DNA of 42,864 nucleotides. It comes from Planctomycetia bacterium. Its GTDB lineage: Bacteria; Planctomycetota; Planctomycetia; Planctomycetales; Planctomycetaceae. The DNA is taken from NCBI GenBank assembly GCA_026400935.1, contig JAPLNX010000208.1:1-42864 (forward strand), read 5' to 3'. Every line of letters starts with the position of its first letter. The first letter of the stretch is position 1. Both the position numbers and the translations under genes were made by a program. The notes below the pieces were generated by a model that was not told where the DNA came from, ran no database searches, and worked only from the letters and a program-made list of their open reading frames with translations. Positions 34,543-42,864 of the stretch are shown here, piece after piece.

Positions 34543-34788
34543 GTCACCCCACCCAGAGATCACGGACAATACAGTCTGCCGTGTCGCAATCTCTTGTCGT
34601 ACATCCCTGACGACTGCGTAAAAATCCTGGCAAGATGCCACCAAGCGACCAGCCAGCCGCGGGTACCCCGCTTCAACTTCTATCGACTCCCAGCGGCAGA
34701 AAAATCAGGCGAGCCGTTTCTCTTCAGCCGAAGATGCGCAATCCGCTGACGAGCCGAAACCAATTGGTGAATGTGGGCAGACTGGGAG

Positions 34789-35508
34789 TCACCAGTGGAT
34801 TGGGCCAAACCGGTACCAGTCTGCTGCCACATCACTCGTTGATTCCTGCGTAGAAATTTCACGAGTAGCCGTATGAAGGTCGCCGTGCTCCAACGTGTCG
34901 AGTTGGTCAACATCACTTGAAGAATCCGTTCGCAAACCGGCAGCCACCAAAAAATTTTGGAGCAGCCGATGTCCGCCAGACGTGAGCACCGATTCCGGGT
35001 GAAATTGAAGCCCGAACAACGGCCACTCAGTGTGTTCTAGCGCCATCACCAATCTGTCCGCTGACTTTGTCCGCGCCGTGACTCGCAGGCAACGGGGCAG
35101 CGTCGATTCGGGAACGACTAGCGAGTGATATCGGGTAGCCATCAACGGATTCGGAAGTCCGGCAAAAATGCGTTCGCTGTTATGTTCGACCAGCGACACT
35201 CGACCGTGAACCGGTTCCGGCGCTCGAATGACATCGCCACCTAGCGCCGCCGCAATTACTTGATGCCCCAAGCAAACTCCCAAAATTGGAATCGTTGAGC
35301 CCAACCGTCGCACAACATCCAGACAAATTCCCGCCTCATTGGGAGTACAGGGGCCAGGCGAAAGCACGATCGCCTTCGGTTGCATTGCCACAATTTCGTC
35401 GATCGACATCGCATCGTTACGACTAACAACGACCTCACAATTCAGCTCGCGGAAGTAGCGAGCCAAGTTGAAGACAAAGCTGTCGTAGTTGTCGATGAGC
35501 AGAATCAT
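34789..35508 (-). CDS. pabA: Aminodeoxychorismate synthase, glutamine amidotransferase subunit
   Basis: A 239-residue class-I glutamine amidotransferase of the PabA/TrpG type, which feeds ammonia to the chorismate subunit. The catalytic triad is present: Cys79 (GVCLGHQ), His170 and Glu172 (LQFHPES), with the oxyanion motif SPGPCTPNEAGI. The partner gene 62 bp upstream is PabB-type, so PabA is the better name, though such subunits often serve TrpE as well. ATG 35508 gives the canonical MILLIDNYDSF start. The last approximately 46 residues (after NFLVAAGLR) extend beyond the usual length of about 190 and look unstructured; this may be a real tail or a frame-shifted 3' end. Confidence 0.9.
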   Translation of the reverse strand: MILLIDNYDSFVFNLARYFRELNCEVVVSRNDAMSIDEIVAMQPKAIVLSPGPCTPNEAGICLDVVRRLGSTIPILGVCLGHQVIAAALGGDVIRAPEPVHGRVSLVEHNSERIFAGLPNPLMATRYHSLVVPESTLPRCLRVTARTKSADRLVMALEHTEWPLFGLQFHPESVLTSGGHRLLQNFLVAAGLRTDSSSDVDQLDTLEHGDLHTATREISTQESTSDVAADWYRFGPIHW

Positions 35509-35570
35509 TGGGGACTGAGTTCGGGCTTTGGACAATGAGTGTTGGACTTTGAAATCGCCGACGCTGCATT

Positions 35571-37046
35571 CTACTTCGACCGCAGCGCTCTCAACATTCC
35601 TTCCGCCTTGTGAAGAGTCTCTTCGTACTCGGCTACCGGGTCGGATTGCGCGACGATTCCACCGCCAACGGGGAATTGGATCCTGCCACGGCGAACCGTA
35701 AAGGTTCGAATCAAGATATTGCTGTCGGCTGTGCCGTCGAAGCCGACATAAAACAGACTTCCACAATACGGTCCGCGTACAGTCGGTTCCAATTCGGCGA
35801 TGATCTGCATTGCACGGACCTTTGGTGCACCCGTGACTGAGCCGCCAGGAAACGTCGCCTGCAACAAATCCCAAGCGTCACGGCGCCGGCCGCTTTGGTC
35901 ATGCTCCATCGAACCGCGAATTACCGAAACGAGATGTTGAACTGTTTCATAGGTCTCGACCGCACAGAGCTTTGGCACTCGAATCGAACCCGGAGCGCAG
36001 ACCTTCGACAGGTCATTTCGTAACAAATCAACGATCATCACGTTTTCGGCCTGATCCTTCTCACTCTCGCGCAGTTCGTCTTCGGTGTAGAGATCCGCCT
36101 CAGGGAGATGCCTTCGACGGCGAGTCCCCTTGATCGGTCGAGTTTCCACTTCGCCGTCACGCAGACTCACAAATCGTTCGGGCGATGCGCTCGCGATGAC
36201 CCAATCATCGTGAGCGAAGTACCCTGCAAACGGAGCGGCGTTTCGCTCTCGCAACCGGAGATACAACGCGAGCCCATCTTCATCTGCCGGAAACAACAGC
36301 CGCTGCGACAGGTTCGCCTGAAAGATGTCCCCCGCGTGGATGTATTCGATGACGCGCTCGACTGCTCGCAGATATTCCTGTTTCGAGAAATTACTGGTCA
36401 GCCCGGCTAACCCAGGCAATGCCACGCTCTTGTAGGACGGGCACTCTTGCCCGTCACATTGCTTGGTTTCTTGCTGATTGCAGATTGCTCGACGGACAAG
36501 AGTACCCGTCCGATGAGGTTGTTTGGGACTCGACATGAGCTGCTCAAGCACCGCCGACATTCGCTCCGCTGCTCGCCATGAGCGACCTTCGCCTTCGGAG
36601 GGAAATCCATGTGAGATGATCCAGGCACGTTGCTCTAGGTGATCCCACGCAATTACCCAGTCGTAAACTCCAACCGCCAGACAGGGGAGCTCAAACTCAT
36701 CAAATGCCGGACGTCGCAAACGCTCCCATGCACTACCGAGTTCATACGACAGCAACCCCGCAACGCCACCTTGAAACGGCGGCAACCCAGGCACTTTTAC
36801 CGCTTGAAACCGCTGCGACCATCCTCGCAAACGCTCAAGCGGATCGACACCAAAAGTAGCAGTCGCCCGCTCCTCAAACTCAAACGGATCAGCCGTCAAA
36901 AACGAATACCGTCCTAATTCCGGTCGTTGCGAAGCACTATCAAACAACACGCAGTCAGGCCAATCCGCGAACCGCCGCAATGTCTCCGCGACATCCGGCA
37001 ACGATTCAAGCTCTTGGATCAGCGGCTGCGACATGCGAAATGACAT
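35571..37046 (-). CDS. pabB: Aminodeoxychorismate synthase, chorismate-binding subunit, with in-frame palindrome insertion
   Basis: A 491-residue anthranilate/aminodeoxychorismate synthase component I. It converts chorismate, with ammonia from PabA, to 4-amino-4-deoxychorismate for folate. The chorismate-binding domain spans about residues 217-490. The PIKGT motif (Lys306) is the PabB-type signature, where TrpE has PIAGT. The VDLLRNDLSKVC, GGSVTGAPK and PVGGGIVAQSDP segments are intact. Residues about 178-207, in the linker before that domain, are encoded by a palindromic repeat (see 36430-36515) and look foreign (Cys- and Arg-rich, no family match). The start could be ATG 37046 or 37034. pabA follows 62 bp later, so the two form an operon. 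Confidence 0.9.
   Translation of the reverse strand: MSFRMSQPLIQELESLPDVAETLRRFADWPDCVLFDSASQRPELGRYSFLTADPFEFEERATATFGVDPLERLRGWSQRFQAVKVPGLPPFQGGVAGLLSYELGSAWERLRRPAFDEFELPCLAVGVYDWVIAWDHLEQRAWIISHGFPSEGEGRSWRAAERMSAVLEQLMSSPKQPHRTGTLVRRAICNQQETKQCDGQECPSYKSVALPGLAGLTSNFSKQEYLRAVERVIEYIHAGDIFQANLSQRLLFPADEDGLALYLRLRERNAAPFAGYFAHDDWVIASASPERFVSLRDGEVETRPIKGTRRRRHLPEADLYTEDELRESEKDQAENVMIVDLLRNDLSKVCAPGSIRVPKLCAVETYETVQHLVSVIRGSMEHDQSGRRRDAWDLLQATFPGGSVTGAPKVRAMQIIAELEPTVRGPYCGSLFYVGFDGTADSNILIRTFTVRRGRIQFPVGGGIVAQSDPVAEYEETLHKAEGMLRALRSK
36430..36515. repeat. Palindromic repeat element inside pabB, in frame
   Basis: The left arm GGACGGGCACTCTTGCCCGTC (36435-36455) is an imperfect inverted copy of the right arm at 36491-36511 (two mismatches). 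The left arm is also itself a hairpin (GACGGGCA / TGCCCGTC). The core, about 35 bp, contains TTGCTGATTGCAGATTGC. The element lies in the inter-domain linker of pabB and keeps the reading frame, like the Rickettsia palindromic elements (RPE) found inside coding genes. Confidence 0.8.
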
Positions 37047-37390
37047 CTATCAATGTGAAGTTAAGAATTATCTCGCTCTTAATTCCCAGGACTTCAGTGA
37101 AGCTCGATTCTTCGGGCATCACTCAAAGGACACGAGATTTACCTTCTGGAACTCAATAACAAGCCTATCAATTGAGAGCGAGGGCTTCTCTCAAGAGAAG
37201 CATTCAACAATTTGAATCGCAAGGCCAACAAGACTGACCACACAAACGCGATCCAAAGATCTGCGAGGCAGAGACGCTGTCGCTCATCACGATACCGCGA
37301 TCCATCGTCCCGACGTGAATTAATAATAGGACGTGTGAGCGAGTTGTCATTTCTCGATGCGCTCGCTCGCAAAGAGTGTTTGTTTCCGGT
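37047..37390. other. Intergenic region between pabB and the Rieske gene
   Basis: This 344-bp region between two minus-strand genes has no supported gene. A small hairpin, GCTTCTC-TCAA-GAGAAGC (37184-37201), lies about 190 bp after the Rieske stop and lacks a T-tract on the minus strand, so it is a weak terminator candidate. The pabB promoter is presumably here but I could not assign it. Confidence 0.35.
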
Positions 37391-38440
37391 TCAAGTACAC
37401 CACTGTAGCGTTGTGTGGGGCACGGGATTGTTGAACGGTCTTTGCTCGGCGCGTGACAGTTCGAGTTCCTTTTTCAGTTGGTGATACCAGCGTGCAGGTT
37501 TGTCGGCGTCGTTGATCATCATGAGCTGCGGATCTTCGTTGAGACCTTGTTGTTGCTTATCGACGACATCTCGGTCTTGCTCAATGAATGTGCGGACGAA
37601 CGGACGGACGATTGGGCGAATCAAGGTCAGCCACGGGATCGTCCAGTAAAAAATTTGATGCAGCTCAACTTCCATGTCGGTCAGCGGTGTCAGTGTCGTC
37701 AGTCCAACGATGCGATGCTTACCGGCGATGATGTGTTCGATTCGAGTGCTCGGTAGCTCAAAGCGGATTTCTGTCGAGGTTTCTCCAAACAGTTTATAAG
37801 CACTGGAGTTGGACGAGGGTTTGTGTCGCACCATCGTGAAGCCCAACGTGGATGGGGCGAACTCCTTTGACTTTTGGTGCATCGACTTTCGAGACCGCCA
37901 CCACCAGGACCGATGCACGAACGGGCCATGAGCCGGGTCCATCAAGCCGACCACCGCATGATCGATTGAGCATGGAAAGAGGCTCGTTTCCACCATGCGA
38001 TAGTGCGAGGCATCAACATCCGGAATAAACGGAATCTCAGGCAACTGGTTGGGAATTGCATGCTCGTCATTCGGCATGAAGACCCAGACGTTGCCCTGCA
38101 CTTCGCGACATGGAAAGCGATCTACGAGTACTCGGTTGAGATCAAACTTTTGAGTCGGCAACAGCGATGGAATGTGAGTGCAAGCCCCCGCACAATTGAA
38201 TCGCCAGCCGTGATAGCAACATTCGATTTCTTGGCCATCGAACGTGCCGTGACTCAGTGGAATGCCGCGATGCGGACAGATATCACGCATCGCAAAGACT
38301 TCGCCGCTTGCGTCGCGGCCAAGCAGCATCGAAACACCAAGCAATTTCTTACCCAAGATTTGGCCGCGTTTCAGTCGTTGCCCTGGAACGGCCATGTACC
38401 ACAAGTCTCGAAGAATCTCCGATTCGACTGCTGAGGCCAT
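37391..38440 (-). CDS. Rieske [2Fe-2S] non-haem iron oxygenase, alpha-subunit type
   Basis: A 349-residue ring-hydroxylating oxygenase alpha-subunit-like protein. The Rieske cluster motif is C55-x-H57 (CPHRGI) ... C74-x2-H77 (CCYHGW). The catalytic domain has the mononuclear iron set D168-x2-H171-x4-H176 (LMDPAHGPFVH), matching the usual (D/N)xxHxxxxH arrangement. It is most like single-component or Pao/VanA/Tic55-like oxygenases; the substrate is not readable. No reductase or ferredoxin gene is adjacent. The ATG at 38440 places the first Rieske motif at the normal distance. A C-terminal hydrophobic stretch (YWTIPWLTLIRPIV) may be membrane-associated. Confidence 0.87.
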   Translation of the reverse strand: MASAVESEILRDLWYMAVPGQRLKRGQILGKKLLGVSMLLGRDASGEVFAMRDICPHRGIPLSHGTFDGQEIECCYHGWRFNCAGACTHIPSLLPTQKFDLNRVLVDRFPCREVQGNVWVFMPNDEHAIPNQLPEIPFIPDVDASHYRMVETSLFPCSIDHAVVGLMDPAHGPFVHRSWWWRSRKSMHQKSKEFAPSTLGFTMVRHKPSSNSSAYKLFGETSTEIRFELPSTRIEHIIAGKHRIVGLTTLTPLTDMEVELHQIFYWTIPWLTLIRPIVRPFVRTFIEQDRDVVDKQQQGLNEDPQLMMINDADKPARWYHQLKKELELSRAEQRPFNNPVPHTTLQWCT

Positions 38441-38771
38441 TCACACATCCTTTGCACTGAAGAATTCATCCATCAAACATCCGGTGTCTGATTCGGGCGG
38501 CGATTATGCAAAGTGGTCGCGACTGCGTCGATTCAACGGACATGATTCTCGCTAGCAACGAGCGGGAGGATGATTTCTGAGAAACCTTTTGATTGATAGC
38601 GTTCAGCAAATTGCGAGCTTTGTTTCAAAAGATTTCAGAGTGCCTGTGCGATTCGTTCTGAGATTCCGTTTTCAATGGAAGACCGACTCGTACGACAGCC
38701 TCCGAGACCTAAGAGTCCCTGATCGTTACCGTGTCACTGATCGTTAATCGAAGTCACGAGGAGTCCTTTCA
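38441..38771. promoter_or_regulatory. Divergent intergenic region with paired direct repeats
   Basis: This 331-bp region separates the Rieske gene (minus) and the PAAR-like gene (plus). Two exact copies of CTGATCGTTA (38719-38728, 38737-38746), 18 bp apart start to start, lie just before the PAAR-like gene and could be an operator. GAGGAG (38758-38763) is its ribosome-binding site. No gene is otherwise supported. Confidence 0.45.
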
Positions 38772-39110
38772 ATGCCGCAAAACTCTGGCTCAAGTCCTAA
38801 CTTTGTGCCGTTGACGACGATGTCAAAGTTGATGTGTCCTCATGGTGGCTCCGTGCAAATTGCCGCCGCACGACTGAGGCCAATTCCGCCACGACAAGGT
38901 TCGATCGTTACAGAAAACGACTCGTTCAATGTCTGTGGATGCGGATTCGCTCCAGCAGGTCCCTCGCCGTGCCTCCGAGTCGTCTGGCTTGCCTCAAATA
39001 GCGATTTGCAAGTCGATGGTCAAAACACGCTCAATTACACGAGCATAGGCCAATGCGTCACTCAACACGGTATCGTGCAAGGACCAGTCATCATCGTTGC
39101 GGAGAGCTAA
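38772..39110 (+). CDS. Orphan PAAR-like spike-tip protein
   Basis: A 112-residue protein with the pattern of small PAAR-like proteins near contractile injection systems. A conserved MCPHGGSVQ opens the domain (residues about 21-29), followed by an ND.F.V.GCGFA segment (47-58), PCLRVVWLAS, a VDGQN strand and a closing C...HGIVQGP strand. The Cys residues (CPHGG, CGC, PC and near QC) are well placed to bind metal or to form a disulfide-stabilised tip. In the known family the beta-prism tip sharpens the VgrG/spike of phage-tail-like or type VI machines. No such genes lie in the window, so it is an orphan. I infer the family from pattern memory, not a search. A strong GAGGAG site supports the ATG. 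Confidence 0.6.
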   Translation: MPQNSGSSPNFVPLTTMSKLMCPHGGSVQIAAARLRPIPPRQGSIVTENDSFNVCGCGFAPAGPSPCLRVVWLASNSDLQVDGQNTLNYTSIGQCVTQHGIVQGPVIIVAES

Positions 39111-39192
39111 CTCGCATTGCTGGCAATAAGCCTCAAACACGCGACGTCAACCAACCCACCGAGGCAAACTGGATGGTGGGGGGAATTGAGGA

Positions 39193-40686
39193 CTAAATCA
39201 GCACGTCCGGAATCACGTGCCCATGCACGTCGGTAATTCGGCGGTCGATGCCGTTGTGGCGGACCGACAACTTCGTGTGATCAATGCCCATCAAGTGCAG
39301 CATCGTCGCGTGCAAGTCGTAGCTCCAGGTTTCGTCTTTGATCGCTTTGAACGAGAACTCATCGCTCTCGCCGTGAGTCATTCCCGCTTTGATACCAGCC
39401 CCGGCGAGCCACGTGACAAAGGTGCCGCCGTTGTGGTCGCGGCCAGTTGCCGACTGCGTAAACGGCATTCGCCCGAACTCACTGGTCCAGACGACGAGCG
39501 TGTCTTCCAAAAGGCCGCGCTGCTTGAGGTCGCGAATCAATGCAGCGATCGGTTGATCGACCATATTGGCGATGTAGGGCAACTCCTTTGGGATATTGCC
39601 GTGATTGTCCCAGTTGCTCGATGCGCCTCCCGCACCGCTCCAAACTTGCACGAAACGGACACCCCGTTCAATGAGTCGCCGCGCCGTAAGACAACTCTTG
39701 GCGAAGTCTGCCGTCGGTTGTTCGGCGGTCCCGTAAGCTTTGTGAGTCTCTCCGGTTTCTTTTGTCAGATCGAGTGCTTCCGGTGCGGAGAGTTGCATCT
39801 TGGCGGCGAGTTCGTAACTGGCGATGCGAGCATCCAAACGCGAGTCGCCCGGTCGTTGACGCTGATGCTGCCGATTGAGTTCCTCAAGCACCTTTAATCC
39901 GGCGATCTCGCTGTCGCGTGAAATGAACGCGGCTGACTTTGGCGGAAACAAATCGCTAATCGGAGTTGGCGCGTTGGCCTTGATGATCGTTCCTTGGTGT
40001 TCCATTGGCAGGAACGCGGAAGAGAAGTTTCCCATCCCGTTGTAAGGCAACCCGCGAGTATCCGGCAGCACGACAAACGTCGGCAAATTGTCGGTCAGTC
40101 GGCCAAGCCCATAAGAGACCCACGAACCGAGACTGGGAAAGCCCGGTTGCGTGAAACCGGTGTTCTGCATGTAGCTGGCCGGACCATGCACGTTGGTCTT
40201 CGTCGTCATGGCCATGAGAAAGGCGAGGTCATCAACAATCGTCGCCATGTGCGGCAAGACGCTCGTCACCCAGCGACCAGTTTCGCCATGCTGTTTCCAC
40301 TCGAACGGAGACTTCATCAACGGTCCGGGAACACCAGTCGCTGAGGCCTTCAGTCCAAACTCGACTCGCTCATCATGCCGCTTAATCAATTCCGGTTTGT
40401 AGTCGAACGTGTCCATCTGGCTCGCGCCGCCATTCATAAAAAGCTGAATGACACGCTTCACTTTTGCTCGATGATGCACACCGCCGTTGAGTTCCGCCCG
40501 CGATGGGATTCGCTCTTTCGTCTCCTTCTTGGTTGCGGCCTCATCTGCAACCGTGTCTGTCGTTAAAAGGCTCGCCAACGCCAACGCACCGAAACCACCG
40601 CCGGTGTTGGCGAGGAACTCGCGACGCGACGCGAGTGGCGAGTCGTCCGCATTGTGATGCTGGCCGCGATGGATGAATGATTTCAT
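39193..40686 (-). CDS. DUF1501 family protein, Tat-exported (second copy)
   Basis: A 497-residue DUF1501 protein with a Tat signal (SRREFLANTGGGFGALALAS, residues about 20-39). Landmarks are VIQLFMNGGASQMDTFDYKP, the SGAGGASSNWDNHGNIPKEL region, DTLVVWTSEFGRMPFTQ and GRDHNGGTFVTWLAGAGIKAG, the latter two with the likely metal-site Asp/His residues. It differs in detail from the 5633 copy (NWDNHG against GWDTHQ) and belongs to a different subgroup. ATG 40686 is used because it sets the signal correctly; the frame from 40722 adds 12 residues. The usual cytochrome partner is missing here too. Confidence 0.9.
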   Translation of the reverse strand: MKSFIHRGQHHNADDSPLASRREFLANTGGGFGALALASLLTTDTVADEAATKKETKERIPSRAELNGGVHHRAKVKRVIQLFMNGGASQMDTFDYKPELIKRHDERVEFGLKASATGVPGPLMKSPFEWKQHGETGRWVTSVLPHMATIVDDLAFLMAMTTKTNVHGPASYMQNTGFTQPGFPSLGSWVSYGLGRLTDNLPTFVVLPDTRGLPYNGMGNFSSAFLPMEHQGTIIKANAPTPISDLFPPKSAAFISRDSEIAGLKVLEELNRQHQRQRPGDSRLDARIASYELAAKMQLSAPEALDLTKETGETHKAYGTAEQPTADFAKSCLTARRLIERGVRFVQVWSGAGGASSNWDNHGNIPKELPYIANMVDQPIAALIRDLKQRGLLEDTLVVWTSEFGRMPFTQSATGRDHNGGTFVTWLAGAGIKAGMTHGESDEFSFKAIKDETWSYDLHATMLHLMGIDHTKLSVRHNGIDRRITDVHGHVIPDVLI

Positions 40687-40754
40687 AGCACATCTCACAA
40701 GGTTCACTCGTTGCGTTGTCACCGAAATATACAGTGCGGCGCAGCCACAGAGTA

Positions 40755-40841
40755 CGTAGTCATCGCTCCGCTTGATGAGCCGATTACTGGCGAACGCTTT
40801 GTGAAGCGACCGGCTCGTTACGCGGAACGATGACGGCTACG
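40755..40841. repeat. Imperfect inverted repeat (GTAGCCGTCAC family), copy 2
   Basis: The left arm (CGTAGTCATCGCTCCG...GAGCCG, 40755-40782) pairs with the right arm (CGGCTCGTTACGCGGAACG...GCTACG, 40811-40841). It is the same family as 22808-22894 and lies between the divergent DUF1501 and pgi genes. Confidence 0.7.
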
Positions 40842-40936
40842 TAGATCACGCTGCAAACCAACTGCTCGTCGTCATTACTTCGTCGCACGTTCGTTCCTAT
40901 GCTATTCTCATCGTGCTGGCTCAGCATGACTCATGA

Positions 40937-42598
<1,662 letters not shown>

Positions 42599-42760
42599 GT
42601 CCTAGTAATTAGAACCGCGAGTTCTGAGTTTGCACATTTGGACAAATCGTGACACTCAATCCTTGTTGATAGAAGCGCAGAGTGATTGTTGCCCTCACCA
42701 CGGCACGTCTTCGAAATGTCCATAGGTTGGAACTCCGGTTGATACTTTCACTGGTTTGTT

Positions 42761-42860
42761 GTTTTCGTACTTCGCGTACTTCGTGCCTTTGCGGTGGAAA
42801 ATAGGGATTTCGTTTCACCGCAAAGGCGCGAAGTGCGCGAAGTGCGCGAAGTGCGAGAAG
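42761..42860. repeat. Inverted repeat with 9-bp tandem units (CCGCAAAGGCGCGAAG family)
   Basis: The left arm (about 42770-42796, ending CTTTGCGGTG) is complementary to the right arm from CACCGCAAAGG at 42816. The right arm contains three direct copies of the 9-bp unit GCGCGAAGT (about 42827-42853), and the left arm has matching CGTACTTCG units. It is related to 4005-4095 and 9048-9114. The outer end is close to the window edge, so its full length is uncertain. Confidence 0.7.
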
Positions 42861-42864
42861 AAGA

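Noticed and set aside
35571-37046. TrpE (anthranilate synthase) as the name for this gene
   Set aside because: The PIKGT motif is the aminodeoxychorismate synthase type; TrpE proteins have PIAGT.

Overview
The window comes from a planctomycete (phylum Planctomycetota). Several lineage-typical families support this: two DUF1501 proteins with Tat signals, a giant secreted protein with an LEPR-XLL-type N-terminus and RTX repeats, a cysteine-rich YTV-type wall-like protein, paired PQQ-type beta-propeller proteins, Tat-exported sugar-isomerase-like TIM barrels, and many short inverted-repeat elements between genes. Base composition is moderately GC-rich and fairly even. I cannot name a genus from the sequence alone.

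Layout. 1-1619 is the 3' part of a secreted adhesin-like protein (three cadherin/CADG-like repeats, then RTX repeats), closed by a strong terminator. 1729-3976 carries an inositol-monophosphatase-family enzyme and a NagX/HGSNAT-like membrane acyltransferase. 4155-10087 is a run of mostly Tat-exported proteins: a sulfite-oxidase-like molybdoenzyme, a DUF1501 protein, a small membrane protein and two sugar isomerase/epimerase-like TIM barrels. 10193-12619 (minus) is a TPR lipoprotein with a long Asn/Pro/Gln-rich tail. 12990-14500 holds comF and a LOG-family nucleosidase. 14909-16288 is the Cys-rich repeat protein. 16759-20124 is the LEPR-XLL/beta-helix/RTX protein. 20565-24913 is a pair of PQQ-like propeller proteins. 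25102-27434 has a SET-domain protein, a PfpI-family protein and chrA. 27452-28201 (minus) contains csrA, a tRNA-Glu with its own promoter and terminator, and a small unknown gene. 28674-31507 has a response regulator fused to a zinc-ribbon-like tail, an FHA protein, rsmD and an SDR. 31524-33546 is a decayed FG-GAP/VCBS gene. 33583-38440 (minus) holds a thioredoxin-like protein, pabA, pabB and a Rieske oxygenase. 38772-39110 is an orphan PAAR-like protein. 39193-40686 (minus) is a second DUF1501 protein, and 40949-42598 is pgi.

The genes fall into housekeeping functions (pgi, rsmD, csrA, tRNA-Glu, pabAB, comF) and exported or envelope functions (Tat substrates, RTX/LEPR-XLL proteins, YTV protein, propellers, lipoproteins). 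I see no integrase, insertion sequence, phage module or CRISPR array. The most notable points are: (i) an approximately 80-bp palindromic element that seems to lie in frame inside pabB; (ii) a VCBS gene with three lesions within 75 bp; (iii) at least two families of imperfect inverted repeats scattered between genes; (iv) an orphan PAAR-like spike-tip protein; (v) two arrays of 16-residue repeats in the Cys-rich protein; and (vi) a possible unannotated 36-residue basic CxxC peptide gene at 16623-16733. None of these amounts to a clearly new multi-gene system, and I do not claim one.
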